Source: Sulfitobacter sp. JL08 (GTDB lineage: Bacteria > Pseudomonadota > Alphaproteobacteria > Rhodobacterales > Rhodobacteraceae). From it: a stretch of 64,000 bases of DNA. Shown here in pieces: positions 61,851 to 64,000 of the stretch. The notes under the pieces are model-generated. The model was not told the origin of the DNA, made no database searches, and was given only the letters and a program-made list of their open reading frames with translations. The stretch is from assembly GCF_003352045.1 (NCBI RefSeq), contig NZ_CP025815.1:1860001-1924000 (forward strand). Reading direction: 5' to 3'. The translations under genes were made by a program, and so were the position numbers. Position 1 is the stretch's first letter, and each line of letters opens with the position of its first letter.

Positions 61851-62414
61851 ATGCGGGCCTTGCGTGCCTTTGCGTTCGGCACGTTCCTGATCTGTCAGGG
61901 CGTGTTGGGTTCTGTGCCGGCTCTGGCACAATCCCTTGGAACGGTGGTCAGCCCGATACTGACCATCGAATCCGATCGCTTCTATGCGCAATCGGCCTTT
62001 GGCAAACGGGTTGCTTCGGAAATCGAAGCCGAAGGTGCCATTCTGTCTGCCGAAAACCGCAGGATCGAAGCCGACCTGACAGCAGAAGAAAAAGCACTGG
62101 CCGACCAGCGCGCCGAGATGGACCCGCAGGCGTTCCGCGCATTGGCCGATGCCTTCGATGAAAAGGTCCAGACCATAAGACGGACACAGGACGCCAAGGC
62201 GCGCGCCCTTAACCTGCGAAACGAGGCGGAACGCACGACTTTCGTCAACACCGCCGGTCCGGTGCTTGAGGTTCTGATGCGCGATGCCGGCGCGGCTGTC
62301 ATTCTTGAACGGCGCAGCGTATTCCTGAGCGCGAACGCCATTGATGTCACCGACGAGGCGATACAGCGTATGGATGCCGCTTTTGGCGACGGCAGCCAGC
62401 TTCCGAAAGAGTAG
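61851..62414 (+). CDS. OmpH/Skp family periplasmic chaperone
   Basis: A 187-residue protein with a signal peptide (ending ALAQS near residue 27) and a long coiled coil (residues about 60-120: AILSAENRRIEADLTAEEKALADQRAEMDPQAFRALADAFDEK). It ends in a compact region with VILERRSVFLSANAIDVTDEAIQRMD. Skp holds unfolded outer-membrane proteins for BamA. It follows bamA by seven bases, the usual order. Confidence 0.9.
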   Translation: MRALRAFAFGTFLICQGVLGSVPALAQSLGTVVSPILTIESDRFYAQSAFGKRVASEIEAEGAILSAENRRIEADLTAEEKALADQRAEMDPQAFRALADAFDEKVQTIRRTQDAKARALNLRNEAERTTFVNTAGPVLEVLMRDAGAAVILERRSVFLSANAIDVTDEAIQRMDAAFGDGSQLPKE

Positions 62415-62495
62415 GCCGGCACGGCGACTCTTGCCCATTTGTGGCCCGCTTGTTAGTCACATCTGACAGCGATGATCCGAAGGTAGGACCCCGAA

Positions 62496-62954
62496 ATGAC
62501 TTCACAGCTTCTTAGCGCAGATATCCAGTTGATCCAGCGGATCCTGCCGCATCGCTATCCGTTTCTGCTGATTGACAAGGTCATCGACATTGACGGAACA
62601 TCATCGGCGACAGGCATCAAGAATGTCACCATGAACGAACCCCATTTTCAGGGCCATTTTCCCGGTCTGCCGATCATGCCCGGCGTGACCATTGTCGAGG
62701 CAATGGCCCAGACGGCGGCGATCATGGTCGGGGTGGCGCTGGATATGGCAGACAAGGAAATGAAAGTTTATTTTCTGGCCATTGATTCATGCAAATTCCG
62801 CCGCAAGGTTGTGCCCGGCGATGTGCTTAGCATGAAACTGACCACCAAACGGGGCAAGCCCGGCGGCAAGGTCTGGAAATTCAACGGCGTTGCATCTGTG
62901 GGTGATGAAATGGCCGCCGAGGCCGATTTTACCGCCATGATGGACATGGGTTAG
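62496..62954 (+). CDS. fabZ: 3-hydroxyacyl-[acyl-carrier-protein] dehydratase FabZ
   Basis: A 152-residue hot-dog-fold dehydratase: [13 protein letters not shown] near residue 17, then [30 protein letters not shown] near residues 47-76. The conserved His (HFPG) and Glu (VEAMAQ) catalyse dehydration of 3-hydroxyacyl-ACP. It supplies the acyl chains for phospholipid and lipid A, and precedes lpxA. Confidence 0.95.
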   Translation: MTSQLLSADIQLIQRILPHRYPFLLIDKVIDIDGTSSATGIKNVTMNEPHFQGHFPGLPIMPGVTIVEAMAQTAAIMVGVALDMADKEMKVYFLAIDSCKFRRKVVPGDVLSMKLTTKRGKPGGKVWKFNGVASVGDEMAAEADFTAMMDMG

Positions 62955-62964
62955 GAGAACCCGC

Positions 62965-63747
62965 ATGGCACAGATACATCCCAGCGCGATCATCGAAGAT
63001 GGCGCGGTGATCGGCAAGGGCTGTATCATCGGGCCCTTTTGTGTGGTCGGAGCGCATGTCGTTCTGGGCAGCGGTGTCGAACTCAAAAGCCACGTTGTGG
63101 TCACCGGCCATACAAGCATCGGCCATGATACGGTGGTGTTTCCGTTTTCCGTGATCGGTGAAATCCCGCAAGATCTGAAATTCCGCGGCGAATCCAGCCG
63201 CCTTGAAATCGGTGACCGTAACCGCATCCGCGAACACGTGACGATGAATGCCGGCACCGATGGCGGCGGCGGCGTGACCAGAATTGGCGATGACGGTCTG
63301 TTCATGGCCGGATGCCATATCGCGCATGATGCCCAGGTGGGTGATCGGGTGATTGTGGTCAATTCTGCGGCAGTGGCCGGCCATTGCGTGATCGGCGATG
63401 ATGTGATCATCGGCGGTTTGTCCGGTATCCATCAATGGGTGCGCATCGGGCAGGGCGCGATCATCGGCGCGGTCACGATGGTGACGCATGATGTTATTCC
63501 CTATGGTTTGGTTCAGGCCGCGCGCGGTGAACTCGATGGGTTGAACCTTGTCGGGTTAAAGCGGCGCGGTGTCGCACGGGCGGACATCACCGCCCTGCGC
63601 TCGGCATTCCACACCCTTGCACAGGGTCAGGGCACGTTTCAGGCCCGCGCCGCTGAACTGGCGGAAACCAATCAAAACACCTATGTTCAGGAACTGCTGG
63701 ATTTTGTCCTTGGCGACAGTGACCGGTCTTTCCTGACACCACGCTGA
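62965..63747 (+). CDS. lpxA: UDP-N-acetylglucosamine acyltransferase
   Basis: A 260-residue left-handed beta-helix acyltransferase, the first step of lipid A synthesis. Hexapeptide repeats run from IHPSAIIEDGAVIGKGCIIG to about residue 190; the catalytic His is in CHIAHDAQVG (His 121). The C-terminal helical domain begins NLVGLKRRGVARADI. AGGAGA precedes the start. It lies 10 bases after fabZ and four bases before lpxI. Confidence 0.95.
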   Translation: MAQIHPSAIIEDGAVIGKGCIIGPFCVVGAHVVLGSGVELKSHVVVTGHTSIGHDTVVFPFSVIGEIPQDLKFRGESSRLEIGDRNRIREHVTMNAGTDGGGGVTRIGDDGLFMAGCHIAHDAQVGDRVIVVNSAAVAGHCVIGDDVIIGGLSGIHQWVRIGQGAIIGAVTMVTHDVIPYGLVQAARGELDGLNLVGLKRRGVARADITALRSAFHTLAQGQGTFQARAAELAETNQNTYVQELLDFVLGDSDRSFLTPR

Positions 63748-63751
63748 TCCC

Positions 63752-64000
63752 ATGCTGGCACTGATCGCGGGGCAGGGCATGCTGCCGGGCATTCTGGCGG
63801 CGCACATGGATCAACCGCCGTTGATTTGCGCCCTTGAAGGGATTGAACCTGACGGTCTGACACCGGATATGGTGTTCCGGATCGAAACACTGGGCAGCTT
63901 TCTGGCGTCGATGTCTGACAAGGGCATTAACGAAGTCTGCTTTGCCGGTGCCATAACGCGCCCTGTCATTGATCCGGCGGCGATTGATGCCGCAACGCTG
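63752..64000 (+). CDS. lpxI: UDP-2,3-diacylglucosamine pyrophosphatase LpxI (3' truncated by window)
   Basis: The first 83 codons of an LpxI/DUF1009 protein: MLALIAGQGMLPGILAAHMD starts with the family's typical A-G-x-G-x-LP loop, then RIETLGSFLASMSDKGINEVCFAGAITRP (the conserved VCFAGxxxRP motif). It hydrolyses UDP-2,3-diacylglucosamine to lipid X in organisms lacking LpxH. The rest of the gene is beyond the window. Confidence 0.92.
   Translation, partial: MLALIAGQGMLPGILAAHMDQPPLICALEGIEPDGLTPDMVFRIETLGSFLASMSDKGINEVCFAGAITRPVIDPAAIDAATL

Overview
The window reads as the chromosome of an alphaproteobacterium of the Rhodobacteraceae (marine Roseobacter-type). The evidence is high-GC codon use, a TRAP transporter, arginase plus ornithine cyclodeaminase, paired dimethylglycine-dehydrogenase-like proteins, Sec/Tat-exported proteins with family-typical N-termini, and the conserved block pyrH-frr-uppS-cdsA-dxr-rseP-bamA-ompH-fabZ-lpxA-lpxI. 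No rRNA, CRISPR array, insertion sequence or prophage was seen. One tRNA (Leu, anticodon CAA) is present. All statements come from reading the sequence; no database search was run.

Layout. (1) 1-8.3 kb: the 3' end of citramalate synthase (cimA), an overlapping squalene/phytoene-synthase-family gene, an MFS exporter-like gene, cobK and an AlkA-type glycosylase, a DUF3300/DUF2950 secreted pair, a serine esterase, and an HNH nuclease whose promoter lies behind two perfect DnaA boxes. (2) 8.3-12.6 kb: a lone AT-richer GNAT acetyltransferase; arginase and ornithine cyclodeaminase (arginine to ornithine to proline) with a divergent Lrp/AsnC regulator; dsbB and a DedA/YqaA membrane protein. (3) 12.8-15.9 kb: a TRAP transporter (dctPQM) with a hairpin attenuator after the binding-protein gene. 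(4) 16.0-28.0 kb: the most accessory-looking part. It starts at tRNA-Leu and holds nine genes: an ATP-grasp-like protein, two related family-2 glycosyltransferases, an FkbM methyltransferase, a sulfotransferase, a glycosyltransferase-like unknown, an alpha/beta-hydrolase-like protein, a fucosyltransferase-like/TPR fusion, and a LamG-RTX-Hint secreted protein. Together they suggest assembly and decoration of a surface or secreted glycan or glycoprotein. (5) 28.0-35.4 kb: a MobA-like nucleotidyltransferase and two roughly 805-residue FAD-GcvT fusion enzymes (methylated-glycine catabolism) around a DUF2254 membrane protein; the second enzyme gene has a long, hairpin-rich leader. (6) 35.4-43.4 kb: a CNNM/CorC-type transporter, xerD with two upstream unknowns, divergent aroK-aroB, ssb, a lytic transglycosylase and a small membrane protein. 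(7) 43.4-52.6 kb: a peptide-type ABC importer with two tandem paralogous Tat-exported binding proteins, two permeases and a fused double ATPase, behind an AraC-type regulator. (8) 52.7-64.0 kb: miaA, then the divergent essential block that links UMP phosphorylation, ribosome recycling, isoprenoid and CDP-DAG synthesis, site-2 proteolysis, outer-membrane assembly and lipid A synthesis. It carries a 41-codon membrane gene and a strong terminator between rseP and bamA.

The most promising leads are the glycan cluster next to the tRNA gene (including three proteins without a clear family), the structured leader before the second FAD-GcvT gene, the DnaA-box promoter of the HNH gene, and a dispersed 22-bp intergenic repeat found at three sites, with a diverged relative at a fourth.
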